A stretch of 56,311 nt of DNA from Akkermansiaceae bacterium (GCA_025354565.1 JANXMQ010000223.1:1-56311), one strand, 5' to 3'; shown: positions 43,739-52,718, numbered from the stretch's first letter. Translations and numbers: made by a program. The notes: a model not told the origin generated them from the letters alone.

Positions 43739-44503
43739 ATGAATTCCGCTTCATCAGTGCTGCCTGCATATCTGATGAACCGCGAGTATCACAAATGGTG
43801 GAGTCCCCGGCTGAAGCGGGACATGGAGTTGTTAGTGTTCGGTCACGCGGGCGCGAAGGTGCTGGTTTTTCCCACCCGCGATGGACGGTTCTTCGAGTAC
43901 GAGGACATGCGAATGACCGAGGTGCTGAGGGAGAAGGTAGAGGCCGGCCACCTTCAACTCTATTGTCTCGATGGAATTAACAGCGAGAGTTTCTATTGCT
44001 GGTGGGCGCACCCGCATGGCCGGATGCAGCGGCATGGGGAATTCGAGTCGTATATTCTCGAAGAGGTATTTCCCTTCATGCAGGGGAAAAATCCGCATCC
44101 CTGTGTGATCTCGCACGGGTGCAGCATGGGAGCCTATCACGCGGCGAACATCGCCTTCCGCCACCCGGATCGCTTCGCCAAGCTGGTAGCATTTTCCGGG
44201 CGCTATGATCTGACGAAACCGGTGGATAGCTTCGGCGATCTGTTGGATTCGCACTATGACGAGACGGTATATTTCAACATGCCAACGCATTTTCTAGGCA
44301 ATCTGGAATGCGCGGAAACTCTGGAGAATCTGCGACGGATGGACATCGTTTTGGTGATCGGCGAGGAGGATCCGTTTCGTGCAAACAACGAGTGCCTGAG
44401 CCGCATCTTGCACGACAAGAACATCCCACACCGCCTGCATTACTGGAGCGAACGCGCACACTGCGGCCACTACTGGCGGCAGATGGCTCCGCATTTTGTT
44501 TGA
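43739..44503 (+). CDS. esterase-D-like alpha/beta hydrolase
   Basis: The 254-residue protein starts one base after the stop of the CE7 esterase gene, so the two are coupled. The nucleophile is Ser129 in SHGCSMGAY, with an acidic residue in GEEDPF and His in AHCGHYW completing the triad. The family resembles putative esterases of the Esterase/EstD (PF00756) group. The frame extends upstream to 43604 but overlaps the esterase; [17 protein letters not shown] is the start. Its substrate is unknown. Confidence 0.82.
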   Translation: MNSASSVLPAYLMNREYHKWWSPRLKRDMELLVFGHAGAKVLVFPTRDGRFFEYEDMRMTEVLREKVEAGHLQLYCLDGINSESFYCWWAHPHGRMQRHGEFESYILEEVFPFMQGKNPHPCVISHGCSMGAYHAANIAFRHPDRFAKLVAFSGRYDLTKPVDSFGDLLDSHYDETVYFNMPTHFLGNLECAETLENLRRMDIVLVIGEEDPFRANNECLSRILHDKNIPHRLHYWSERAHCGHYWRQMAPHFV

Positions 44504-44585
44504 AGCGGGATATCGAGGTAAAGCGAACTTCAACCCTCGCGAATCCGTACTTGGCACCCGCCGCGAATCCTACGAAACTCCATGC

Positions 44586-45374
44586 ATGACCACTGCCTCA
44601 TTTCTCAAAGACCTCTTCGATCTCTCCGGCAAAACCGCTGTCATCATCGGCGGCACCGGCGAACTCTGCGGCACCATGGCCGTCGGCCTCGCCCGCGCTG
44701 GGGCGGAAGTGGTGCTCGGCGGCCGCATCCCGGAAAAGGCGGAAAAACGCCTGCACGAGATCGAGTCCTACGGCGGCAAGGGTTACTTCGTCCCGGTCGA
44801 TGTCACGTCGCGCGAATCGCTGCACCATCTGCTAGAAGTCGTCCTCGACCGCTCCGGCCAGGTCGATATCCTCATCAACGGCGCAGGCACCAACTCCCCC
44901 ACTCCATTTCTCGAAATCACCGAGGAGGAGTATCAGAAAATCATCGACACCAACCTCTCCGCGATCTTCCGCGCCTGCCAAGTTTTTGGCCAGTATTTCG
45001 TCGATGAATCCCGGACGGCCTCGATCATCAATCTCGGCTCGATTTCCGGGCTCAATCCACTTTCCCGCGTCTTCACCTACTCCGCCTCCAAGGCCGCCGT
45101 CCACAATCTCACCCGCAACCTCGCCCGCGAGTGGGCGGACAAGGACATCCGCGTGAACACGCTGGTCCCCGGCTTTTTCCCCGCCGAGCAAAACCGCAAG
45201 GTGCTTGATGAATCCCGCGTCCTCGACATCCTCCGCCAGACCCCGGCCTCGCGCTTTGGCAATGCGGAAGAACTCATCGGCGCAACCCTGCTCCTCGCCT
45301 CCACCAAGGCAGGCTCATTCATCACCGGCATGGAAATGATCGTCGATGGCGGCTTCCATGCGATGACGATCTGA
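44586..45374 (+). CDS. SDR-family oxidoreductase (sugar-acid dehydrogenase-like)
   Basis: The 262-residue protein has the short-chain dehydrogenase fold: nucleotide site [21 protein letters not shown], the catalytic Ser in LGSISGLNP and YSASK (Tyr-xxx-Lys). The C-terminal [14 protein letters not shown] is typical. The sequence most resembles fungal-type mannonate/gluconate dehydrogenases (KduD/UxuB-like); the exact sugar acid is not readable. The start at 44586 gives [16 protein letters not shown]; another ATG at 44582 is in a different frame. It is the last gene of the manA run and fits oxidation of a sugar released by the two hydrolases. Confidence 0.85.
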   Translation: MTTASFLKDLFDLSGKTAVIIGGTGELCGTMAVGLARAGAEVVLGGRIPEKAEKRLHEIESYGGKGYFVPVDVTSRESLHHLLEVVLDRSGQVDILINGAGTNSPTPFLEITEEEYQKIIDTNLSAIFRACQVFGQYFVDESRTASIINLGSISGLNPLSRVFTYSASKAAVHNLTRNLAREWADKDIRVNTLVPGFFPAEQNRKVLDESRVLDILRQTPASRFGNAEELIGATLLLASTKAGSFITGMEMIVDGGFHAMTI

Positions 45375-45446
45375 GCGCTCATTTTTCGTCGTTTAAGACA
45401 CGGCTATCAAGCCAGGGAAAAATGGGAGCTTACGCGCCCGCTCTTT

Positions 45447-45880
45447 TCACCCGCCCCGGCCTCTCGCCGCTGCGGCAACGGGCCATGCGGCGGCGGTTGG
45501 ATTCTGATAGTCCGGGCGCAGCCAGCGGATGAGGCCGCGCTTTTCCTCGGCGGCGCGCTCGTGGTTGAGGGCGACGAGGCGGGTGAGGAGTGCTTCACAA
45601 GGAGTGTGGGCGTCTCGCCCACATGGATTCTCTTCACTTGTGGGCGAGACACCCACACTCCTTGATCGATCCCCCCAACCATACGCTTCTAACACGGCAT
45701 CATCCAGCTCGTCGTGGATCTGGCGCAGCACGGTGACGAGGCCTTGGTCGTGGATTTGCTTTTCCTTGGCGGTGAGCGGCTCGCCGCTGCGGAGTTTTTC
45801 TAACACGTTGTAAATCCCGGTGAGCGTGAGGCCGGGATGCTGCTCCTGCTGACGCTTGCGGACCGTGACCGCCAAATGAA
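45447..45880 (-). pseudogene. C-terminal remnant of an MmeI-like type IIG restriction-methylation enzyme
   Basis: The fragment encodes a known MmeI-like C-terminus: [50 protein letters not shown]-like sequence, and [20 protein letters not shown] before [10 protein letters not shown]. The N-terminal half of the same gene lies at 47677-48715, both on the minus strand. Between them is a foreign cassette on the other strand, so about 400 residues with the methyltransferase domain are missing. A palindrome of the repeat type at 45598-45664 lies in frame inside this fragment. Alone it has no catalytic motif. The exact left junction (near 45880) is estimated from where the family likeness stops. Confidence 0.8.
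45598..45664. repeat. 67-base palindrome inside the type IIG remnant
   Basis: Arms of 26 bases (45598-45623 and 45639-45664) are inverted complements with one mismatch, around a 15-base loop. The arm begins CAAGGAGTGTGGG. It resembles REP-like palindromes of verrucomicrobia and keeps the reading frame open. Confidence 0.8.
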
Positions 45881-45947
45881 GTGACGGAGTTTTTGATGCG
45901 GAGTCTCGCCCTGTCAAGCCCGGCGCTTGACGCCCGTTGTTGTTTCT

Positions 45948-45977
45948 TTGACAATCTTAGATGAAGGGGCTTTATAA
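45948..45977 (+). promoter_or_regulatory. promoter of the restriction-modification cassette
   Basis: TTGACA (45948-45953) and TTATAA (45972-45977) are separated by 18 bases, about 30 bases before the methyltransferase ATG. It lies inside the foreign cassette and would let the methylase be expressed on arrival. Confidence 0.6.
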
Positions 45978-46006
45978 GATCGTTCCTTAAACCAATTCCA
46001 CGCCAA

Positions 46007-46909
46007 ATGATCGTCCCACAACCCTTCCAATATCAGGGTAGTAAACGTGCGCTTGCGCCGTTGATTTTGAACTATTTGCCGATGAAGTATCGCAGACTGG
46101 TTGACCCGTTTGCGGGATCGGCGGCGATGACCTTGGCCTGTGCCGCACGGATGCGGGCTGAGCGCTATTGGCTTAACGACCTGAACAAGCCGTTGGCGGA
46201 ATTGCTAAACCTCATGATCAACCGTCCGGAAGAGTTGGCAGACGCATATGCTGAACTTTGGAAGGGCGAAGCTGAGGATGCTTTGGAACATTTTTACGTA
46301 GTGCGGGAAAAGTTCAACAGGACTCAGGAGCCGAGACTCTTTTTGTATCTGCTAGTGCGGTGCATCAAAGGAGCGGTCCGCTACAATAGCGATGGCATGT
46401 TCAACCAAAGCCCCGACAAACGACGATTGGGCACACGACCTGAGACCATGCGGCGGAATATCATGGCGGTCTCCATGTTGTTGCGGGGTAGAACGCTTGT
46501 GACTTCGCATGATTTCCGCGATGTACTAGCGGCCGCGGAGACCGAGGATGTGATTTACATGGACCCTCCGTATCAAGGGACGTCGGGCGAGAGGGATACC
46601 CGTTATCTTGCGGGATTGTCGGTCGATGATTTTGTGGTGACTCTGGATGGACTGAATGCAAGGGGACTACGCTATGCGATCAGCTACGACGGAAGGACGG
46701 GAGACAAATCATACGGTGAGCCACTTCCTTCCTATTTAAGATTAACACATGTCGAATTAGAAGCCGGACGGTCAACCCAATCGACTCTCCTTGGCCGCGA
46801 AGAACACACCGTCGAGTCCCTTTATATTTCGCCAGCACTCGCTTCGGAAATCGGGGTAGTGCCACAAAAGGCGAGTCGCAGACTGGTGAAACATCCCGAA
46901 CTTTTTTGA
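46007..46909 (+). CDS. D12-class N6-adenine DNA methyltransferase
   Basis: The 300-residue protein has the SAM-binding motif of the D12 (Dam-like) class, DPFAGSAA (33-40) with the YQGSK start (9-13), a middle segment CIKGAVRYNSDGMFNQ (119-134), and the catalytic DPPY at 186-189. This class methylates the N6 position of adenine in double-stranded DNA. It is followed 13 bases later by an HNH endonuclease gene and is transcribed from a promoter within the cassette. The recognition sequence is not readable. The lower GC content of this region and its position inside a broken resident gene indicate horizontal arrival. Confidence 0.92.
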   Translation: MIVPQPFQYQGSKRALAPLILNYLPMKYRRLVDPFAGSAAMTLACAARMRAERYWLNDLNKPLAELLNLMINRPEELADAYAELWKGEAEDALEHFYVVREKFNRTQEPRLFLYLLVRCIKGAVRYNSDGMFNQSPDKRRLGTRPETMRRNIMAVSMLLRGRTLVTSHDFRDVLAAAETEDVIYMDPPYQGTSGERDTRYLAGLSVDDFVVTLDGLNARGLRYAISYDGRTGDKSYGEPLPSYLRLTHVELEAGRSTQSTLLGREEHTVESLYISPALASEIGVVPQKASRRLVKHPELF

Positions 46910-46922
46910 AGCCAACACCGGA

Positions 46923-47651
46923 ATGTCGAAAAAACAATACTCAAAGGAGTTTCTGGCCCTTTGCCATTCGGTGACCGCCAAGCGTCCCAAAACCGTAATC
47001 ACCCACATTCTAGAATACGGGCAAATTACGACGGAGGAACTGAAAAGCCTCTACGGCTACAACCATCCGCCAAGAGCCGCTTGTGATGTCAAAGAGCATG
47101 GAATCCCAATCGAACGCGTAACTGTGACTGGTAGCGACGGAAGAAAGATTGCGGCCTATCGTTTTGGAATCCCCACAAATCTGAAGGTGCGTCGGTTCCA
47201 TGGACGCACCGGCTTGTCCAAGCAGATCAAGGAATCGCTCATCGTAAAGTATGGCTGCCGATGTTTCATCTATTTGGAAGAGATGCCCGAAGCAAAATTG
47301 CAAATCGACCACCGCGTACCGTTTGAAGTTGCAGGTGAATCGGAGACGATGTCACCGGACGAGTTCATGTTACTGTGTGGCTCAGCCAACCGGGCGAAAA
47401 GTTGGTCGTGTGAACATTGCGAAAACTGGACCAAGCTCAAGAAGCGGGAAGTCTGCTTGAGTTGCTATTGGGCGTATCCAGAAAATCACTCACACGTCGC
47501 CATGCAGCAGTTGAGACGGGTTGACCTACTCTGGCAGGGTGAAGAAACGAAGGAATATGAACGACTGAAAGCGGACGCTGCTGAAGCCGGGCTGGCGATT
47601 CCTGATTTCGTAAAAGACGTGCTGCGTAAGGCGCTTGAAGGTGGGAGTTGA
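46923..47651 (+). CDS. HNH restriction endonuclease
   Basis: The 242-residue protein has an N-terminal winged-helix-like segment (ITTEELKSLYGYNHPPRAA, about 35-55) that may read DNA. The HNH nuclease core (about 105-185) has the catalytic IDHRVPF at 128-134, NRAKSW at 156-161 and paired cysteines (CRC, CEHC, CLSCYW) for a structural zinc. HNH enzymes of this form act as type II restriction endonucleases or nickases. The adjacent methylase gene makes restriction the best reading. The two genes are in tandem with a 13-base gap, so they are cotranscribed with the methylase first. The specificity is unknown. Confidence 0.87.
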   Translation: MSKKQYSKEFLALCHSVTAKRPKTVITHILEYGQITTEELKSLYGYNHPPRAACDVKEHGIPIERVTVTGSDGRKIAAYRFGIPTNLKVRRFHGRTGLSKQIKESLIVKYGCRCFIYLEEMPEAKLQIDHRVPFEVAGESETMSPDEFMLLCGSANRAKSWSCEHCENWTKLKKREVCLSCYWAYPENHSHVAMQQLRRVDLLWQGEETKEYERLKADAAEAGLAIPDFVKDVLRKALEGGS

Positions 47652-47676
47652 ATTGTAGTTTTCCTAAACTCCGCTC

Positions 47677-48715
47677 TAACGAGTGCGCGGGTGAGGAGGG
47701 TGCCGAAGATGGATGGCTCGACGGTGGACCAATCGGTGCCGGCGGCATCCGTTAGCATGGCGAGCTGGGCGGCGGAGAGCGGGAGGGCGGTGGTGTTTTC
47801 AAACAGCCCGCCATTGAAACAGGCGATTTCCTTGAAAAGCAGGGCGCTGTAGGCGGTGCCGGTGGCCATTTCCTTCCACAGGCCGGAAACGAGCACGGGG
47901 AAGCCGTGGGGAGAGGCTTGGACTTTTTCCAACAGGTTCCTGAATCCGTCCTCGGGCAGCAGGCTGATGTCTTCGGCGAACATGGTGAAGAGGCAGCGCT
48001 GGAGGAATCCGGCGATGACTTGCGCGTCGTGGCCATCGGCTTGGAGGGAGGTGGCGAGCTTGGCTAGGCGGTCGGCGATGTCGCGGGTGACTTCGGCGGC
48101 TTTCTTGGAAGGGTCTAACGAGTAGGGATCGGTCCAGATGGCGCGGAGGGTGGCGCGGTGTTTTTCCTGGCGGAGATCGGTGAGGAGGATGCGGTGGTTT
48201 TTCGGGTCCGGGAAGCGCTCGTAATGGCCGCCGGTGCCAGAGAACTCGGCGTAGAGGTCGATGCTGTGGCCCACGTCGCAAACGAGGAGAAACGGCGGGC
48301 GACCCTCGGCGACGGGGAGCGAGGTGATGTAGCCGCGGCCTTGGTGGAAGGCGCGTTCGAGGGCTTTGTCGAAGGCGGCGGTGCCGCGCTTGCCGTGGCC
48401 GGATTTGGTGGGAAGAGAGGGCGGCGACGGGTTGTCACCGCCACTTTCGCTGACGCCTTGCTTGGTTTCGCAGACGAAGTGGCGGGCCTTGTAGAGGTCG
48501 ATGTAGTTGGTGACGGAGGTGCCGTCGGGGTTCACGCGGGTGATGGCGCGGTCGAAGACGTAGAGGTTTTTCGCGGGATCGGGCGAGGTGGGATCGGGGC
48601 GGGGAACTTCGAGGATGTCGCAGAGTTCGGAGAGGAACATCTGGTAGTTGGCACGCTCGGCGGCACCGGAGTTTTCCCAACGGGTGATGAAGGATTCGAT
48701 GGCATCCGGCGGCAT
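47677..48715 (-). pseudogene. N-terminal remnant of an MmeI-like type IIG enzyme (nuclease domain)
   Basis: From ATG 48715 (MPPDAIESFITRW) about 346 residues match the MmeI-like N-terminus: the PD-(D/E)XK nuclease with Asp73, Glu83 and Lys85 (YIDLYK...ETKQ, the D-X9-E-X-K spacing known for MmeI), then a helical linker region (LQRCLFTMFAEDISLLP, NGGLFE, LAMLTDAAGTDWSTVEP). The family likeness ends at SIFGTLLTRAL, where native enzymes continue into RHKLGAHYTPR. The frame then reads about 63 foreign codons to a stop at 47486. The methyltransferase core is missing, so DNA recognition is lost and the nuclease is probably inactive. Confidence 0.82.
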
Positions 48716-48810
48716 GGGCCGGAGTCTATCAGTGAGAGGTGGGGTGTGAAGCTGGATTTTCCGAGAATGATCCACACGTTGACGGGGCTTGGTGACGAGG
48801 ACGTCGAAAG

Positions 48811-48832
48811 CCACACGCATGGGCGCGTGTGG
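48811..48832. repeat. 22-base palindrome upstream of the type IIG remnant
   Basis: CCACACGC (48811-48818) and GCGTGTGG (48825-48832) form a hairpin around ATGGGC. The theme (CACGC...GCGTG) resembles the arms of the repeat at 8.5 kb. It lies just upstream of the probable start codon at 48715. Confidence 0.5.
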
Positions 48833-48940
48833 TCCACTTGGCGCGATCGTCGTGTCGATTTTGACTGAAATCACGAAACACGAGACCGGGCTTTCCTTTC
48901 CGAAAAGTGGGCCTATGTTCCCCGCCCGGAAACGACCCTC

Positions 48941-50269
48941 TTGAACCCACCACCCACCAGGCGCATCTCGGGACTCACCGCGACTTCAATCGTGGTTGCT
49001 AACATTGTCGGCACCGGTATCTTCACCAGTCTTGGATTCCAAGTCGGCGTTCTGCCCAGCGGTTTTGCAATCCTGATGCTGTGGCTGGTCGGTGGGATTT
49101 GCGCGATGTGCGGGGCGTTCTGTTATGCGGAACTGGCCGCCGCGATGCCACGCTCCGGTGGCGAGTATCATTTTCTCGGCAGGATCTATCATCCGGCGCT
49201 GGGTTTCATGGCGGGATGGATTTCCGCGACTGCGGGATTCGCGGCTCCGGTGGCTCTAGCAGCAATGGCCTTCGGCGAATACCTTAAAGGAGTCTTCCCG
49301 CAGGTGAGTCCGGTGGTCGCCTCGCTAGCGGTGGTATGCATCGTGACGCCACTGCTGTTAGGTGATGCGAAGTTCGGCAGTCGTTTTCAAGATGCCTCCA
49401 CACTGCTGAAGGTGGCGCTGATCCTTGGCGTGATCGTGGCGGGTTGCCTCGGCGGCAATTCCCAATCGGTGTCCTTCATGCCGCATCTTGGCGACGGTAA
49501 ACTCATTGCCAGCGCGCCCTTCGCGGTGAGTCTCATTTATGTCATGTTCGCCTACTCGGGTTGGAACGCCTCGACTTACATCGCGGGCGAGGTCCGCAAT
49601 CCATCGCGTATGATTCCGCTGTCAGTAGGCGTCGGAACGCTGGTGGTGGTGGTGCTGTATCTCGCGGTCAATGCGGTTTTCCTTCGGAGTACTCCGATGG
49701 CGGAAATGGACGGCAAGGTTCAAGTCGCGCTCACGGCAGGGCCTCACCTTTTCGGCGAAGCAGGGACGCGGATCATGTCCGGCTTGATCTGCCTTGGGCT
49801 CGTCTCGACGATCAGCGCGATGATGTGGATCGGGCCGCGGGTCACGGTGGCCATGGGCGAGGATCTGCATGGCTTGCGCTGGTTCGCAGGGAAAAACCCC
49901 GGCGGCACTCCGGTGAGGGCGACGCTGGTGCAGTTCGGACTCGTTTGTGTTTTCCTGCTAAGTGCCCGTTTTGACCAAGTGCTGACTTGTGCGCAGTTCG
50001 TGCTCCAGCTTTGTTCTTTTCTAACTGTCATGGGGGTGTTCGTGCTGCGCATGAAACAACCGGAATTGGAGCGGCCTTATCGGACATGGGGCTACCCCAT
50101 CACACCGCTGATCTTCCTTGCGGTGACCGTGTGGATGCTCTGGCACCTTGTCAGCTCGAAGCCCATGGAGTCCCTCATCGGCCTGGGGACCGCCGCATCC
50201 GGGCTTCTGCTTTACTTGATTTCATCAAACAAACCGACATCCTCCGCCACCCATCATGAAACCCGTTGA
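48941..50269 (+). CDS. APC-superfamily amino acid permease
   Basis: The 442-residue protein has about twelve membrane helices and the APC signature near the first helix (ATSIVVANIVGTGIFTSLG), with the conserved GxG substrate-binding unwinding. AELAAAMPRSGGEYHFLG follows in the third helix. This is a cytoplasmic-membrane transporter for amino acids or amines; the substrate is not readable. The start is TTG at 48941 (MNPPPTRRISG); no upstream ATG fits. Its end overlaps the start of the next gene by 14 bases, implying a coupled secreted partner. Confidence 0.85.
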   Translation: MNPPPTRRISGLTATSIVVANIVGTGIFTSLGFQVGVLPSGFAILMLWLVGGICAMCGAFCYAELAAAMPRSGGEYHFLGRIYHPALGFMAGWISATAGFAAPVALAAMAFGEYLKGVFPQVSPVVASLAVVCIVTPLLLGDAKFGSRFQDASTLLKVALILGVIVAGCLGGNSQSVSFMPHLGDGKLIASAPFAVSLIYVMFAYSGWNASTYIAGEVRNPSRMIPLSVGVGTLVVVVLYLAVNAVFLRSTPMAEMDGKVQVALTAGPHLFGEAGTRIMSGLICLGLVSTISAMMWIGPRVTVAMGEDLHGLRWFAGKNPGGTPVRATLVQFGLVCVFLLSARFDQVLTCAQFVLQLCSFLTVMGVFVLRMKQPELERPYRTWGYPITPLIFLAVTVWMLWHLVSSKPMESLIGLGTAASGLLLYLISSNKPTSSATHHETR

Positions 50270-51470
50270 AATTTCCGCCGCCGCCATCGTCTGCTCATGC
50301 CTGATGATGGCGGAGAACGCGCCCGCGCAGACCCCGGAAGCAACACCTGCTTCTAACACACTAAACGATACCGCAAGATTCCTCGCAGGTATGGCTCCGC
50401 TCTCCGATCCGGCCTTGAAGGGTCTCGCCCAGAATGAGGCATGGAAGCATCATGCGAAGTTCTTCGACACCGCATGGGCGGATCTCGACAAGCGGCAGCT
50501 AGCCAAAGTCCGTGACTGGGCCGCGACCAACACTCCCGAAGCTTACTCCAGCAAGAGCACGCTGTTCTATATGTTCAGCGGGCCGGATTTCCTCTACGCC
50601 GATACTTTCTTTCCGCAGGCCACCACTTATGTCCTCTGCGGCATCGAACCGATCGGCCCAATACCGGACTTGTCGAAACTCTCGCAGGGCGCGCTGGACG
50701 GCGAACTGCGCTCCCTTCAATCCTCGCTCAATTCGGTCCTGAGCTTCAGTTTCTTCCGCACCAAGGACATGAAGGACGATTTCAAAAACCACGCCCTGAG
50801 TGGCACGCTGCCGGTGCTATATATTTTCCTTGAGCGTTCCGGCATGACCATCAGCGATGTCAGCCATGTGAGCGTGGATGATAACGGAACACTCGGCCCG
50901 CAGCCCGATCCAACCCACCCCAAGTCCAATGCTCCGGGAGTGCGCATCACATTTACCGCGAATGGATCCGATGCGCCACGGACGCTGTACTATTTCAGCA
51001 CGGACATTTCTAACGACGGATTAAAACACAGTGGTTTTCTACAGTATTGCAAAGCACAGAATGGAGGCAATGGCTTCGTGAAATCCGCCTCCTACCTGAT
51101 GCACGAGAACTATTTCTCCTCAGTGCGCAGCTTCCTGCTAGAAAATGCCAACACTTTGATTCAGGATGATTCGGGCATTCCCGTTTCATTTTTCAAACCC
51201 GAGGAATGGACCATGAAATTCTACGGCAGCTATCCCGGACCCATCGAGCTTTTCAAAAACTGCGGCCAACCGAAACTCACCGAATACTATAAGACCACCA
51301 AGCCCGCAGCATTGAATTTCGGTATCGGCTACCGCCACCACGCGAGTGAGTCCACACTGATGGTAATGAGCCGCAAGTCTAACACTCCGGATGCACCGCA
51401 GCAGCCCCCCGTCCCCCCAGCGGCTCCTCTGCGCGCGCTTCCGCTGCAAGCCCTGCCTGTTCCCGAATAA
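50256..51470 (+). CDS. exported protein of unknown function
   Basis: The 404-residue protein has a signal peptide (IVCSCLMMAENAPAQ) and a globular body with regular aromatic-rich stretches (FYMFSGPDFLYADTFFPQAT, YVLCGIEPIGPIPDLSKL). The C-terminus is Pro-rich (QQPPVPPAAPLRALPLQALP). No domain was recognised with certainty. It overlaps the permease gene by 14 bases, so they are translationally coupled and may act in one uptake route. It is followed by a convergent serine hydrolase gene 29 bases away. Confidence 0.6.
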   Translation: MKPVEISAAAIVCSCLMMAENAPAQTPEATPASNTLNDTARFLAGMAPLSDPALKGLAQNEAWKHHAKFFDTAWADLDKRQLAKVRDWAATNTPEAYSSKSTLFYMFSGPDFLYADTFFPQATTYVLCGIEPIGPIPDLSKLSQGALDGELRSLQSSLNSVLSFSFFRTKDMKDDFKNHALSGTLPVLYIFLERSGMTISDVSHVSVDDNGTLGPQPDPTHPKSNAPGVRITFTANGSDAPRTLYYFSTDISNDGLKHSGFLQYCKAQNGGNGFVKSASYLMHENYFSSVRSFLLENANTLIQDDSGIPVSFFKPEEWTMKFYGSYPGPIELFKNCGQPKLTEYYKTTKPAALNFGIGYRHHASESTLMVMSRKSNTPDAPQQPPVPPAAPLRALPLQALPVPE

Positions 51471-51499
51471 ATCCGTTACCATGATCTTCGTGGCGGGAC

Positions 51500-52567
51500 T
51501 CACCTCAGCATGAGGCGCAGGAACTCCGCGTCCGAAAACGGCGCGTCTGCACCCTGCCGCACGATCACGAGATCCATCGAGGGGACCACGAACAATCGCT
51601 GATACCCGGAACCCACCGCAGCCACCAAGTCACGCGGCGCACTCTGGCAAATGCACCGCTTGTGCCAGTCCTGCTGCTGCCACTTTTTCTCCAGCATTTT
51701 TTCGATGTCGCACTCGCTGGCTCCGCTGCCGGCCGTGTGGTTCGTCCAGAAACCCAGTCCGAACATCGGGTTCACGCTGGTGCCTTGGAAACACTGAGGC
51801 ATCCAATCCTGTTTCACGATCGTCCGTTGATCGAACTTCCCGTTGCCGAGGATCAGCAGTCCGAACCTCGACCATTGCCGGGCGGTGAGTTTAAAGCCAC
51901 TCGCCACGAGCGGATTACCCAATGCATCAGCGCGATAGGGCACGGCCCCCAGTCCCAGCGGATCGAGAACCTTGCGTTTCAGATAGCCATACGGTGTCTC
52001 GCCGTGCGTGGCCAGTTTCCGGTGCAATACTTCGCAAAGCACCTGGCCATGGCTCGGCCCGTAAGTGAAGGAGCTACCCTTGCGCGCTACAACCGGCGTG
52101 CGCACTGCCAGCGAATTGCGATCCGTGACCTGATCGGAGTGAAGATGAAATGCGGGATCCAGCCCGTCGCTGAAATTCATGAGATCCCTGACCGTGATTT
52201 TCTCCTTGCTGTCATCGCCGCGCCATTCCCCGATTGTTTTCCAAACAGGATCATCCAAGCGCAGCAAGCCCTCCTGTGCCGCCACTAGCGCGGCCATCGT
52301 GAAAAAAGTCTTCGTGCCACTATAAATTTTCTGCGGCGTGCCTGCATTTCCTCCATTCGGATATTCCTCGATCAGCGGCTTGCCATGCTGAATGACCAAC
52401 AGCGAGCAACCACGGCGTTTCGCGGAATAATCCGCCGCTTCCCGCAGGGCCTGCTTGGAAAGCTCCGCTCGTGCCGGTGAAACCACCCATGCCAGTGCCA
52501 GCAAAATGACGATCCGGAAAGGCACACCGAAACCGTTCGCGTGCTGACCGGAAAAGTTGGATTTCAT
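51500..52567 (-). CDS. serine hydrolase, class C beta-lactamase-like
   Basis: The 355-residue protein has an N-terminal signal (VPFRIVILLALAWVVSPARA) and the SxxK motif Ser83-Gly-Thr-Lys86 (YSGTKTFFTM), which holds the nucleophile. A Tyr169-containing motif (FTYGPSHG) and a HTAGSG segment stand in for YxN and KTG. The family (PF00144) includes beta-lactamases, D-aminopeptidases and esterases, and the missing YxN makes beta-lactamase activity uncertain. It is convergent with the unknown exported protein. The 151-base gap to secA holds no other gene. Confidence 0.85.
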   Translation of the reverse strand: MKSNFSGQHANGFGVPFRIVILLALAWVVSPARAELSKQALREAADYSAKRRGCSLLVIQHGKPLIEEYPNGGNAGTPQKIYSGTKTFFTMAALVAAQEGLLRLDDPVWKTIGEWRGDDSKEKITVRDLMNFSDGLDPAFHLHSDQVTDRNSLAVRTPVVARKGSSFTYGPSHGQVLCEVLHRKLATHGETPYGYLKRKVLDPLGLGAVPYRADALGNPLVASGFKLTARQWSRFGLLILGNGKFDQRTIVKQDWMPQCFQGTSVNPMFGLGFWTNHTAGSGASECDIEKMLEKKWQQQDWHKRCICQSAPRDLVAAVGSGYQRLFVVPSMDLVIVRQGADAPFSDAEFLRLMLR

Positions 52568-52648
52568 GGACGGAGTGGGGGTTCAATGACTGCTGCCGGA
52601 TGCCATCCTAATCCATAAAGATTTGGCAACAAGTGCGAAGTCTAGCGC

Positions 52649-52677
52649 TTGCACCCGCACAAATGCCAGTGTATCGC
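52649..52677 (+). promoter_or_regulatory. possible secA promoter
   Basis: TTGCAC (52649-52654) and TATCGC (52672-52677) are spaced by 17 bases, 41 bases before the secA ATG at 52719. The -10 is a weak match, so this is only suggestive. Confidence 0.3.
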
Positions 52678-52718
52678 GTCCGGCGCGGCGGGTGAACCCG
52701 CCCTCTACCCCATCTCAT

